The notes below the pieces were generated by a model. It searched no databases. It was not told the origin of the DNA and saw nothing but the letters and a program-made list of their open reading frames with translations. Of a stretch of DNA of 64,000 bases, positions 10,669-22,412 are shown one piece after another (the stretch's first letter is position 1; every line of letters starts with the position of its first letter). Source of the DNA: Ailanthus altissimus (Eukaryota; Streptophyta; Magnoliopsida; Sapindales; Simaroubaceae); NCBI GenBank assembly GCA_946807835.1, contig OX327705.1, positions 17,514,501-17,578,500 of the forward strand, in the 5' to 3' direction. A program made the position numbers and the translations under genes.

Positions 10669-11641
10669 TGATTAAAAAAAAAATAATTTTTTGGACCAAC
10701 GAGTTTTGAATTTATTTGTTAGCGAAAATTAACACTTGGGTCTCGTCTTAGTTGGGCTTGTTTACAGGAGCTTGAGTTTTCTCTTCTTCAGTGGCTACGA
10801 CAGAACTTACAAATCAAAAGTAAGATTTATCGTGATAGTCTCACCGAGGTGGATTCCGACGAAAACTTTCCGATACTTAAGTCATAATTAGTCTTTGTGA
10901 TAGGAGTCTGATAAGAAATGAAGTACAAATAATTTCAAAATGAATGGGAGAAAATCTTTTTTTTTTTTGTGTTAATTCTCCTGCTATTTGGACATCATCT
11001 AGGGTATTGATTAAGCATTTTTCCTCCTCCTTTACTTCTGTGTCTTTTCTTTCTTTTTATAATACTGATCCTCAGAAGACTTTCTGGGCATTCTCTTTTA
11101 CTATGCTTCTATCATACGCTAAATATCCTTCTACAGATCTTCTTCTAACATATCTCTGCTACACGTCAGGTATCTTTTTGATATCTATTTAAGTATATTC
11201 TTGGTATATTCCTTATACACGTCTTCTCTGGTGGGTTTAGTTAAGTGTGAGGATAAGTTTGATCTGTCCAGGGTCAGCCCCTTAGTAGTCTCTTCCTATT
11301 CGGCTCGCCTGTGGTCCAGAGCTGTCCTAAAGGGCTGATCTTTGGGTAACTTCACTGGCTATACCTAGTCGGCCCGTCCGCCATAAAGTCGACTCGATTT
11401 TTCTGTTGATCTACAGGTGGCAAGATAAACTGATCTGGTTAGTATGTAAAGGGTAGTCTTGGTCATATCCTAGCTAGTTCTGCCTAGCAAGTGCTTCATA
11501 TTGCTGATCAAGTTCTCTGAATTTGAGTAGGTTCTGCATTATCTAGCTCTACCAAGACTTGGCTCGATGCCTGTTATTATGGACCTGCTTGAGGAGTGGG
11601 CTATCCAATGAGGAGCGGTGGGCTCTAGAAAGAGTTGTCCA
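10669..11641 (-). repeat. 3' LTR of Tat element T1
   Basis: It aligns with 30720-31725 from 'ccaac(g/a)agtttt' through 'gataggagtct(g)ataagaaatgaagta' to 'gcggtgggctctagaaagag'. Differences of roughly 15% by eye are mostly C/T and G/A transitions, as expected from decay of methylated cytosines. In minus orientation it starts TGGACAACTC and ends TCA. No matching 5-bp target duplication was found, so an outer end may be damaged. Confidence 0.8.
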
Positions 11642-12329
11642 CCAATTTCTAGATTTGATTTATTCAAAATTGAAAACTCTATTTTGTCCTAGCTGGTTTA
11701 AATCGTCTCTTTGATCCCTATTTACTCTCTTCACTTTTGTTGGTTTGTCATCTGTCCAAACTAGTCGAATAGATTTTTGGGAGGTGTTATGCTATCATAG
11801 GTAACAGGCTATTTTTCAGAGTTTGGGGATGCCAAAGCTATTCGGCTTGGTGTGATGATGTCATAGCTATTCGTCGCCCTACTGCCACGTAGTGGTGGCT
11901 TTCTCACATTTTCTCCAAGTAATAATGATAAGTCTTCTCAAACGTCTTCCTTATCTGGTAGTTCTCGATTACTGCTATTTTCAATTTCTGATTTCTGCAC
12001 ATCCCTTTGGTAAGGTCTTCCTCCTTTTGCCTCTCTTCTTCAATAGTTTCTCTTTAGTATTCTGGTATTAGGGGCTTATATTGCTTGAGTTTGCTTCAAT
12101 TTTCTAGGTGGCGTTTATAGTCTTTTAGACCATTTTCTAGGTTTTTGCCACTATTTTCTTCTTTGGTTGTTTCTGTATTTTGTTTTGACGCCTATTACCT
12201 ATTTTTCATTGTTTGCCATTGTTTAGGTATGATTGGTTTATTTATATCCTTGTCCTATAATGTCTACAGTCTTTAGGAAATACATGTGTGTTTTAATTGC
12301 GTCTAGAGACAACTTAGGCATTTCAACTG
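11642..12329. other. T1 region between 3' LTR and antisense ORF
   Basis: Element sequence without a convincing frame. It would hold the 3' untranslated region and, at its left edge, the polypurine tract ('ctagaaattggtgg' on the minus strand is a weak candidate). Confidence 0.4.
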
Positions 12330-13185
12330 TAAATATGGCTGAGGAGAAGGAGGAAATGACCATAGAGGTCTAATTAGTCATAAGGGGTAGTGGGGCCAGA
12401 AGTCGTGGAAGAGCATCCACCTCAATAAGTGACGTGCCCTTTATTGCAGGAGTAGCTATTATTGAGGCTGAGCTAGTCTCCAGTATTAGGGAAGGTAAAG
12501 GTAATGACCCAGAAGACCCCGAGGGGGCCATATTAGGAACAACTTTAATATCCCAAAGTTGGTCACCCTTAGGCTGCCCACCGAGGAGGATTGCCCAAGC
12601 AGCCCTATTAATGGTAGAGTGGCCATCCATATGGAGTTTTTTAGGCTAAGCATCAGGCTTCCTATGCAGCGCTACTTTACTAAGATGGTGGCTCGTCTAG
12701 TAATAGTTCCTTCACAGCTAGGCCCTAACTCTTGGAGACTTTTAGCGGGTCTGTTTATCTTATGGGCAAAGGCAATGCAAGGCAAGGCAGCCCCCCTCCC
12801 TCCTCTCCCCATTTTCAAGAATTATACTACATGTACCATTTCAGAAGCTAAAATGGCTTGTAATAACTCTCTTTCCACGACATCCAAAACCTAGTCCCTG
12901 ATCATCATACTTCTGTGAAAGACTAAAAGGGGGAGTAGTTCTTCACTGGGAGAGAATGAGGTCAGAGGGTCCCTAAGAGAGATGTGGGAGAGTAGGTAAT
13001 CCTTGCTAGCTTTTATTTGGACGCAGGTCTGTTTTTTTGTTTTTTGCACACACGGCTCGGCTAAATTTTGACTTTTTTATAGTAACCTGGGTGACTAAAG
13101 TTGAGGTGTCTGAGCAAGCACTCAGTCGAATAGACACTGCACTCTAACCCGTTTATCTCGTTCAAGAGCTATTGTCGCCTACCAA
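12330..13185 (+). pseudogene. Antisense ORF of T1, 'putative gypsy type transposon' (PF04195-like), first part
   Basis: This lies on the strand opposite to T1 gag-pol. The frame from about 12540 reads VTLRLPTEEDCPSSPINGRV, then AIHMEFFRLSIRLPMQRYF, then a SQLGPNSWRLLAGLFILWAKAM block. This is the characteristic core of plant PF04195 proteins, which are often annotated as gypsy-type transposon proteins of unknown role. An upstream acidic/Gly-rich part (about 12434-12560) lies in another frame, so at least one frameshift is present. The core is followed by stops, and the ORF is cut at 13185 by a solo LTR. Some Tat elements, such as maize Grande, carry an opposite-strand ORF at this place. Confidence 0.65.
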
Positions 13186-15897
13186 TGTAGTAACCAGTAT
13201 CCACGACTGGTAAGAATAAGTATTTATATATGTATAAATATACGTATTTTATTTGTATGTTGGTGATACTTGAATTATATATTGTTATTAGTAATATTTT
13301 ATAGGTTAAGGATATACAATTAGTATTGGGTTTATTTGTATGACTTTAGATTTATTTTAGGGACCAAATTGTTATACTTTGAAAGTTTTGGGGGCAAATT
13401 CGTAAATACCAAAAATTAGCCTCTTAGTATAAAAATACACTTTTAAACCCTAATTTACCATTTTTAGGTCGAGCTACCCATTTTAAGAGAGAGAAGAGAG
13501 AAATAGAGGAGAGAGAAAGAGGAGAAGAAGAAGAAAAAGAAGAAGAAATTGGAATTTTGAATTTCAAGAGGTATATCATACGTATTTCTCAATTTATTGG
13601 TATTAATTAAGTTAATTACTTTAAGTTTTGATTTATGAAAATATGTATAATTGAGGATTTGTTGTGTATTTCGTAAGATCATATGAGAATTGATGATGAT
13701 CTATAAGATAGTTTGATAAATCATGATGAATTATGAAATTTCTGCTGGATAACCTCTTGATCTAGGAATTTTATAAATTGTTGTGATTCGATTCTGGTTT
13801 TTAATTTTGCGTATATGAAATTAGACATGTTAAGGATCATCTGAGACTTTGAATCGATTGAAAATTGTGGAAATTGAATTTATAGTGAATTTACCAAAAT
13901 GACCCTGAAATTCTGGAAATTTCCTGTGTAAACAGTATAGTACAGTGAAAAATAATTTTTGTCCTACTGAATGATCTTCAAAAATTATGAATTTGTGGAA
14001 TATGATAATTTTATATGTCTAATATGATATACTCGGAATTGAGAATTTAGATCAATGTGGTTGAAGTGTTATGAATTTCTAAAGTGTATCAGCTCATTGT
14101 AATATTTGATTAACAGATTTTTAAAGTTATAGAATAAAATAGTTTTAAAATACTTTTGGCAGTGATTTGGAAGTGAAATATTTATCATGGACTGAGATAT
14201 GTGTTAAGAGTAATTATGTGTTAGTTTTATAATTTTTGAGTTAGTATATGATTTTATAAAATTGGGATATTGAATACTGTTCAGTAAGTATCTTGATCCT
14301 GTCAGGTTTGTAGTTTGGATTCGATGGTGTGTATGGAATGGATTGTGTAGGAAATTTGATATAATATTCATATATAAGAAGGATATATGAGTCAAGAATG
14401 GTATATTCTGATTTTGGAGTAATTGGACATCATTTGATGTATTAGAAATTTTTGTTAAGTGTAAGTGGTCAGAATGACAGGTTTTGAGAAACCAAATATT
14501 TAGACCAATTTGATGTGATAAATGCATTGTGTATAATTTTGTAAGCTATTTAAAGTATTTTGTGTGAATTGTGAGGCTTATGAAAGGATTAATCTCCATT
14601 GATAGGTTAAGGAGATTTAAGCCTTGTAGCTGAAAGTGTTAAGAGGTAAGTATACTAGACTTTTTACTGAAATCACAATAAACGTAGTAATTGTTTTGTA
14701 TGATTTTATAAATTTGGTTAGGAATATGTTTATGTTATGTCAAAGTATATTTTGATATGAAATGTGAAGATATGTATTTATGAATGTGAGCATGGACATA
14801 CATGACATACATGTGTTTTTGAAAGTGAGCTTTCAAAATAAGATATGTTTAACAAAGAAAGCTTTTGAAGTGTAATATGTCCATGAGAAATATTTTGTGT
14901 TTTGAGGGTACTTGAACTCACTGTTAACTTAGTAGGCATTTTATGTGATTTGTGGAGCCTTTATGTGTGGCCTTTCCTTCGGGATTGGTATATGTTATGT
15001 GTTCTGTATGTAGGGAGGATCCTATTGGTACCTAAAGGAAGTGTGAGTCATCACATTCGTGTGGTGGCGTATTGGTGCATGTGAGAGGACTCACCGATGA
15101 TCAGGGTGAGGGTTTGGCTTTTACCTTCGGGTATGAGCATTATATATGTGTAATTTCAAGACCTCACTTGTACTATTCCTCTCATACGGTATGTCACCTA
15201 CGAGTGACATTTGGCTCATTATGTGCTATGTGATATGTAAGTCCTACTAAGTAGTAGTTGAGTGATGGTATTCCTATTATGTGTTTTGAAAGAATGTGTA
15301 AGCGCTTACATGATATGTGATTTGATAAGATTATGATTTTGATTGATCACAGCATATCATACATATGCATCGTGTACATATATGTATTTGTATTTGATAT
15401 ATGAAAAACTAGTATGCTTACTGAGTTTTATACTCATTATAGTTTATGGTGATTTCAGGTAAATAAGGTACATGTGTGCATAGCGGATTTGGCAAGGCTT
15501 CTGCTGTTCCTTGGGTTCCCTAAGTTGTTAGGTTGCTAAGTGTTTTATTTGGGGACACGTGGGATAAGATATTTGATTTGTCCCTAGTGAATAAATACCT
15601 ATGTATTATTTTATTGTGTGGTTGGATTTAGTTTAAGTTTCACCAAGTGTAGTAATGGATTGATTTTAAGTAAGAATTTACAATGAATATATTCTGGGCT
15701 TCCGGTAACAAAGTTGCTACTGGTGACGTAGTAGAGTGTTAATCTCTGAGAAAACTCTGCGTATCTCCGGTTTACTAATTGTCCCAGTCATAATTCAATT
15801 GCTATAATTCTGAAAGAAATTAAAATAAATGCTTAAGTATTATTGAATGAATGTAAGTGATGTCGTGTGTCAGATCTTTTGGGTCTGGGGCGTGACA
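13186..15897 (+). mobile_element. Solo LTR, family L, copy 1
   Basis: This is a 2712-bp repeat starting TGTAGTAACCAGTATCC and ending GGTCTGGGGCGTGACA. It is flanked by perfect 5-bp target duplications ACCAA (13181-13185 and 15898-15902), so it is a complete solo LTR left by recombination between the two LTRs of an inserted element. It is nearly identical to copy 3 (26010-28722) and more distant from copy 2 (16889-19694). The small frame at 14902-15084 recurs in copy 3 but is LTR sequence. Confidence 0.92.
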
Positions 15898-16888
15898 ACC
15901 AACCTTGTTAAGCCAGGCTTTGTTCCTTTCCTACTGCGCCAACCTCGAATTTGAAGTAGGTTTCTTTAATTATTTATTGCCTCATGGCAGTCTTCTTTCA
16001 TTTTCTTTGAAGTTCACATTACATAAACTATGCAAGAATGTTTAAACAAGGTGCCGGTGAGATGAGAAAATGGAGTCAGACTGAAGGCTTCTCTTCTTTA
16101 GGCAGTTGGGGTTCTCTAAACCCTAACAGTGTCATGGGGCTGCTATTCCACCCTAGCTCGGTAAAACGTCGAGCGAGGGGGCCTTCCTATAGAAGGGATT
16201 AGTCTAGTCATACTGCTATGGGCGAGCCCTAAATAAAGAACTACACGAAGCCCAACTTTTCGAGAGGGGGGACAAGTTCAAAGTGGTTTTTCGGGGAGAG
16301 GAATCGCCTCTACGCAGACTCTTCCTTGAGCACAAGACACCCTTACCCTCCAAACTTAAAGCAGAGGGCGGGGTTTACTGGCCCGGTCCTCAACACAAAT
16401 AACCTCAACTGACAAAATCGTAGAAGCGCCTAGCTCTAGAAGGTGGGAGGGGCCATTATACATCGAAGGCCTTCCGCTTCCCGTGTCCCCTTCCGTACTA
16501 TTCCCAAAAGTAATTGAGGACCTTGTGATGAGGTTCATTGCTGCAATGAGGTCTGCCCTGGATATATGTCTTCTTCTTGTCCCTTATTCTATATCTCTGT
16601 TTATACATACACATTCTGACTTTTTCTATATTTTATGCAATCTATCTTTTTTTTCTCTTAGTTTCAAGCTTAGATGCTTGACGTGGTAACCTAAGATTAA
16701 AAGGCTAAGACAAACTTGCTCAGTCTAGAGCTGAGACTCAACGGGCAAAGAGGATTGCTGAATAGGAGAGGAAAGTGGCGGATGAGGTTGAGGCCAAGTT
16801 AGAGGAGATGATGACGGCCCGTTCTAAGGCAGAGAACAAGCTGTTGAAGCTTGATGACCAATTCTCTGGCCATGGCAGGGACCCGTAT
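15898..16888 (+). pseudogene. Antisense ORF of T1, second part
   Basis: This continues the T1 antisense region after the solo LTR. Most of it is interrupted by stops. Near its end, MADEVEAKLEEMMTARSKAE followed by NKLLKLDDQFSGHGRDPY (16775-16888) looks like a charged coiled-coil tail, common in PF04195 proteins. A family L LTR then cuts it at 16889. The GC-richer composition at 16100-16500 contrasts with the AT-rich LTRs on either side. Confidence 0.5.
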
Positions 16889-19694
16889 TGTAGTAACTAC
16901 TTATCTAATACCGAAAAGAATAAATATTTATATATATATAATATTCATATTTTATTTGTATATAGATGATACTTAATTTATGTATTATTATTAGTATTGT
17001 TTGTATAGATTAAGAACCTACTATTAGTATTGGATTTATTTGTAAGACTTTAGATTTATTTTAGGGACCAAATTATAATACTTTGAAAGTTTTGGGGGCT
17101 AATTTATAAATACTAGAAATTAGCCTCTTAGTATAAAAAAATACATATTTGAAACCCTGATTCACTCATTTTAGTCGAGCCACCTCTTTTAGAGTGAGAA
17201 AAGAGAGAAAGAAAGGGGAGAGAAAGAGAAGAAGAAGAAAAAAGTTAAAATTTAAGCTTTAAGAGGTATATTATAACCATTTCTTAGTTTATTGGTGTTA
17301 CTTTAGTTAATTTCTTTACGTTTTGATTTCTAAAATATGTACAATTGAGAATTTGATGTGGATTTCGTAAGATATTGTGAGAATTGATAATGATTATATA
17401 GATAACTTGATAAATTATGATGAATTGCAGAATTTCTTTTTGATAATTTCTTGATCTGAAACTTTTATAAATTGTTGTGTTTTGATTCTAGCTTCTAATT
17501 TTAAGTATATAAAATTAGACATGTCTAAAATCATTTGAGACTTTGAATCAATTGAAAATTTCAGAAATTGAATTATAGTGAATTTACCAAAATGACCCTG
17601 AAATTGTGAAAATTTCCTGTGTTAACAGTATGATACAGTGACAAACAATTTTTTATCCGCTGAATGATCTTCAAAAATTAAGAATTTATGGAATATGATA
17701 ATTTTATATGTCTAATATAATATACTTAGAATTGAGAATTTAGATCAATGTGGTTAAATTGTTATGATTTTCTAAAGAGTGTCAGCTCATTACAGTATTT
17801 GATTAACAGATTTTTAAAGCTATTGAATAAAATAGTTTTAAAATACTTTTGGCAGTGATTTTGAAGTGAAATATTTATTATGAATTGAGATATGTGTCAA
17901 GATTAATTCTATAGTAGTTTTATAATTTTTGAATTAGTATATGAGTTTATGAAATTGGGAGATTGAATATTGTTCAGTAAATATCTTGATCCTGTCAGGT
18001 TAATAGTTTGGATTTGATGGTGTTTATGGAATGGATTATGTATGAATTATGATATAATATTCATATATAAGAAGGATATATGATTCAAGAATGATATATT
18101 TTGATTTTGGAGTAATTGGACATCATTTCATGTATAAAAATATTTTGTTAAGTGTAAGTGGTCAGAATGACAAGTTTTGAGAAACTAAGTAATTAGACCA
18201 ATTTGATGTGATAAGTGCAATATGTGTAATTTTGTAAGCTATTTAAAGTGTTTTGTGTGAATGTTGAGACTTACAAAAGGATTAATCTCCATTGATAGGT
18301 TAAGGAGAATTAAGCCTTATAGTCGAAAGTGCTAAGACGTAAGTATACTAGACTTTTACTGAAATCACAATAAGCATAATAATTATCTATGTATAATTTT
18401 ATAAATGTGCTTAGAAATATGTTTATGTTATACCAAAGTATATTTGATATGAAATGTGAAAGACATGTGTTTATGAATGTGAGCATTGACATTGAGCATG
18501 GACATACATGTGTTTATGAAAGTGGTCTTTCAAAATGAAATGTGTTTAACAAAGAAAACTTTTGAAGTGAAAAATGTCCATGAGATACGTTTTATGTTTT
18601 AAGGATGCTTAAACTTACTATTTACTTAGTAGGCACCTTATGTGATTTGTGAAGCCTTTATGTGTGGCCTTTCCTTCGGGATTGATATATGTTATGTGTT
18701 TCGTATGTAAGAAGGATCTTATTGGTACCTAAAGGGAGAGTGAGTCATCACATTCGTGTGGTGACGTATTGGTGCATATGAGAGGACTCACCGATGATCA
18801 GGGTGAGGGTTTGGCTCTTACCTTCGATCATGAGCATTATATATGTGTAATTTAAACCTCATTTGTACTATTTCTCTTATACGGTATATCAACGACGGGT
18901 GACATTTGGCTCATTATGTGATATGTGATATGAAAGTCCTATTAAGTAGTAGTTGAGTAATAGTATTCCTATTATATATTTTGAAAGAATGTGTAAGCGC
19001 TTACCTGACATGTGATTTGATAAGATTATGATTTTGATTTATCATAGCATATCATACACATGCATTGTGTACATATATGTATTTGTATTTTGATATATGA
19101 AAAACTAATATGTTTACTGAGTTTCATACTCATTATAGTTTATGGTGATTTCAGGTAAATAAGGTATATGTATGGTTAGTAGATTTGGCAAGGCTTCTGT
19201 TGTCCCTTGGGTTCCCTAAGTTGCTAGGTTGCTGAGTGTTTCATTTAAAGACATGTGGTTTAAGATATTTGATTTGTCCCTATTGAATAAATATTTATGT
19301 ATTATTTTATTGAGTGTGGTTATGGGTTGATTTTAAGTAAGAATTTACAATGAATATATTCTGGGCTTCTAGTAACAAAGTTGCTACGGTGACGTAGTAG
19401 AGTGTTAATCTCTGAGAAAACTCTGCGTATCTACGGTTTACTAATTGCCCTAATCATAATTTAATTGTTATAATTCTGAAAAATTGAAATGAATGTTTAA
19501 ATATTGTCAATAAATGTTTATGTTTATATTTGAAGTTATGGGTTAATTTTAGTGTTAAACTTACTAGCAACTTGCTAAGGATTCCTACGTTGAATTAAAG
19601 TTTGAAATTTTATGCAATATTATTTATAAGTGCACATTATTGAATAAATGTAAGTTATGTCGCGTATCAGATATTTTGGGTCTGGGGCGTGACA
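16889..19694 (+). repeat. 5' LTR, family L, copy 2
   Basis: This is a 2806-bp LTR with the same TGTAGTAAC start and GGTCTGGGGCGTGACA end as copies 1 and 3, but clearly more diverged. A primer-binding site follows instead of a target duplication, so it is the 5' LTR of an element whose remainder is mostly lost. Confidence 0.88.
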
Positions 19695-19702
19695 GCTTTT
19701 AG

Positions 19703-19714
19703 TGGTATTAGAGC
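19703..19714 (+). other. Primer-binding site (initiator tRNA-Met type) of the family L element
   Basis: TGGTATTAGAGC lies eight bases after the LTR end and differs by one base from TGGTATCAGAGC, which pairs with the 3' end of plant initiator tRNA-Met. It sets the strand and type of family L. Confidence 0.85.
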
Positions 19715-20135
19715 TAAGATATGATTCTGTAGACTTTTAGATGTCAAGTCAAGGGAACTAAGCAGATGCCAAATCCTTAGGATTGTATTTGTAGCTTTAT
19801 TGTGTAAATGTTTGACATCTTACTTAAATTTTTGTATGATTTTGAAAAGATGACACATTATCCAAGAGCTGTTAAGATGGTTGATGTTATAGATAATAGT
19901 ACTTTTGTGGATCTTAATGTTACCATTTATGATTTTGTTTTTAAGTTGTGACTCATATGCTTAACAAGAATGATGTCGAACATCTTATAATGATAATTTG
20001 AATGTTATAGAGCAAATTGAGATAATTTTCTCAATGTCATAATATAGAGAATTAAAGTATTGAAGACATCAATTGAAGCAACTTTTATTGAAAAGGAAAA
20101 CAACAACAATAGCAGCAACAAAATAATAGTAGAGG
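19715..20135. other. Remnant between the family L primer site and the LOG fragment
   Basis: About 420 bases without a continuous frame. The left part should be the leader and start of gag of the family L element (a short frame with THYPRAVKMVDVIDNSTFVD near 19855-19915). The right part, on the minus strand, could be 3' untranslated sequence of the LOG fragment, with AATAAA near 20090. The junction was not located. Confidence 0.35.
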
Positions 20136-20690
20136 CTACGGAGTGAGATTTAAGTTTATTTTGCGCTTTTTCTCACTGTCATGAGTAAACCATTCTAACT
20201 GATGCAATGTTGGATTAGACAGAGGGATAAAAGAGTGTAATTAATCAATCTGTTGATCAACAGTTGCAGTAGAAATAAGAATCTGTCATGCTAGAAGTGG
20301 GATGAATTTTCTTTCGGCTGCATAGTCAAGAAAAGATAATAACCCGTTATAAAAACTATTAACATTTAACAAATCAATGAATTTTTTGTGGATTTGTAAT
20401 TGTGCCCATGAGGCAATTTGAAAGATTTCCTCCAAGGTCCCGAAATCTCCTGGTAGAGCTATGAAGGCATCTGCATGCCTAAGCATTTTAGCTATTCGCT
20501 CGTGCATAGATGAGACTTGTAACTCATCCCCAACTGTTTTTCCTACAATATTTTCAATAGCTAGAGATTTTGGAATGATACCCAAAACTCGACTACCTTT
20601 ATTGTGTGCAACTTTTGCCACAAACCCCACTAACCCACGATTACTTCCTTCATATATTAAACGTATAATTCGTTAAGCTAATACCTTACC
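20136..20690 (-). pseudogene. LOG-like cytokinin riboside 5'-monophosphate phosphoribohydrolase, apparently intronless fragment
   Basis: The minus strand encodes the C-terminal five-sixths of a plant LOG-type enzyme, which releases active cytokinin bases from nucleotide precursors in the cytosol. Visible blocks are IIRLIYEGSNRGLVGFVAKV, GSRVLGIIPKSLA, VSSMHERIAKMLRHADAFIA, then PGDFGTLEE (about 20453-20427), ASWAQLQIHKK, and LLNVNSFYNGLLSFLDYA. Similarity continues past an in-frame stop near 20286 through ISTATVDQQID to a natural-looking C-terminus ending at TAG (20138-20136). The conserved PGGxGTLEE motif has Asp for the second Gly; the Arg of MHxR and both Glu remain. LOG genes normally have several introns and none is seen. 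The fragment joins directly to T1 RNase H on the same strand (after about 20690), which suggests capture of a spliced transcript. Confidence 0.82.
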
Positions 20691-21670
20691 AACTGGAAGT
20701 TACTTTTTACTAGCAATTCCTTTGTAGGCAGCGCCTAAACTACTCTTAATCCGGCTATGAGAGCTTCGTATTCTGCCTCATTATTTTAGGCATTAAACTC
20801 GAAGCAATTTTCATAATTAACCTCGTCTCCTTTAGGGCGCACAAAAACAATCCCTGCTCCACTCCCTTGCAGGTTAGATGCCTCATCAATGTAGAGCATC
20901 CATTTTTTTGAAGCTGGATTGAGGGTTTGGGCACTCATCTCCTCAACCTCTATTGACTCATGGGTGCATTTGACTACAAAGTCGGCCAAGGTCTCTACCT
21001 CTTAATAGCTTTTCGGGGCTTATAGTGAATGTTGAACTCTCTTAGCTCCATAACCCACTTAACCAATCAGCCAAACAGGTTCGGTTTCTGTAGAATCTGC
21101 CTTAATGGCAGGTTAGTTTGCACAATTAGTCTGTACAATGACAATGTGCTCCTAAAAATAAAGCCAGTTTTCTTTCTAACACAATCAGGGCTAAAGCTAA
21201 CTTTTCAAAGCGAGGGTATCGAGTCACCAGACTGGTGAAGGCTTTACTTACGTAATATACCGGTCACAGCACCTTTTCTTCTTCTTTGGCAAACACTGAG
21301 CTTACATCCCGTTCCGAGACTCTTAGGTATAGTACCAATGCCTCCCCTTATATAGGAACGACTAAGTGTAACGGTTCAGAAAGGTAGGCCTTTAATTGCC
21401 AGAAGGCTTATTCGTATTCCTTCATCCACCTGTTATTTTCCTTCCTCTTTATTGCCTGGAAGAAAGTGAAGCACTAATCTGTGGCCTTAGAAATAAATCT
21501 GTTTAGGGCTACGATCCTTCCTATGAGCTGCTAGATCTGCTTTTTACTATCGACAATTTCTCCACCTCTACCGCTACGACCTCATTTTGCTCCTGGTTAA
21601 AAGATTCTCATTTTTTGCTTAATTATTCATGATGTATGTTGATGGTTAGCCTATGGGAAGCCATTTTTGG
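20691..21670 (-). pseudogene. T1 pol remnant: truncated reverse transcriptase, RNase H
   Basis: From right to left on the minus strand: a pre-RT segment (HINIHEELSKKMRIF, near 21600-21650), then a jump straight to the RT thumb/connection (RFISKATD..CFTFFQAIK, near 21440-21510), then RYPRFEKLALALIVLERKLA (about 21180-21240) of the RNase H/connection region. An RNase H-like domain follows with KKWMLYIDEASNLQGSGAGI (about 20850-20920) and NNEAEYEALIAGLR, ending KELLVKSNFQLV. The RT palm with its YxDD motif is absent, so this copy could not encode a polymerase. Many stops and frameshifts are present. Confidence 0.75.
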
Positions 21671-21802
21671 ATTGATTTCAGACATGTCTTTATAGGACCA
21701 AGCGAAGACGTCTAAAAATTCATGAACCTGGGTTAATTCTCTCCTAACCCCTTGCTTAAACTAAGGCCCTATTCTAACCATTTTCTCAAGCTCCCCAGTT
21801 TT

Positions 21803-21854
21803 GACCGGTATATCCTATAGTTCCTCGTGACCGGTATATCCTATAGTTCCTCGG
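21803..21854. repeat. 26-bp perfect tandem duplication in T1 pol
   Basis: The word beginning GACCGGTATATCCTATAGTT occurs twice in a row with period 26. It adds a frameshift to the pol remnant. Confidence 0.9.
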
Positions 21855-22412
21855 CTAGCTCTAGGGATTTGTTGACTTTTTCTCTCAGGTTGATAGTAGA
21901 AATACAAAATCCTCTCTTTACTATTACCGCATAACAACTCCTATCTGCCTTCTGATCCCTTGACGCTACTTTGATTCCCTCCTCTGTCAGGAATTTTATC
22001 TTTAAATAATGAATGGATGGAGCATCATTTGTACTTACTATAAATGTCCGCTCGATGAGGATCCTACACAGAAAGGGCTGATCGACCACCACAAATTTGG
22101 TCATCATGGTTTTCTTGTATGGCTTCTATCCTATAGTGAGGGGCAGAGCCACTATTTCAACTGACATCATGCAACTATCTCCGAACCCTTACAACGGCGC
22201 CTAAATTCCTTTTATGTGCAGGTTTTTAATTCTCATCTCATCCAAGGTTTCTTTGAAGATTATGTTGATCGAGCTACTTGGATCGATGAATACCTTGTTT
22301 ATCTTCTCTCTTACCACCAGCACCTCTATCACAAGTATCATAAGGGTAACTGACTCCCTGTTCATCCTCCTCTATGAACATAATTGGCACCTTTAACTAC
22401 ACCCTAAGTTTC
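21855..22412 (-). pseudogene. T1 aspartic protease region
   Basis: The minus strand reads KVFIDPSSSINIIFKETLDE near 22250-22310, which aligns with the retropepsin active site (D-T-G-S-S before a hydrophobic strand). The catalytic Asp stays but Thr-Gly is now Pro-Ser. Then comes MMTKFVVVDQPFLCRILIER with IHYLKIKFLTEEGIKVASRD (22107-21955), the conserved tail of Tat proteases before RT. Insertion of a family R copy at 22413 separates it from gag. Confidence 0.7.

Noticed and set aside
12370..12630. Minus-strand frame opposite the PF04195-like core
   Set aside because: A shadow of the plus-strand coding sequence; only the plus-strand translation matches the known family core.
14902..15084. A 60-residue frame that recurs nearly unchanged at 27727-27909
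   Set aside because: It is conserved only because the two solo LTRs are nearly identical; it has no domain and is lost in the third copy.
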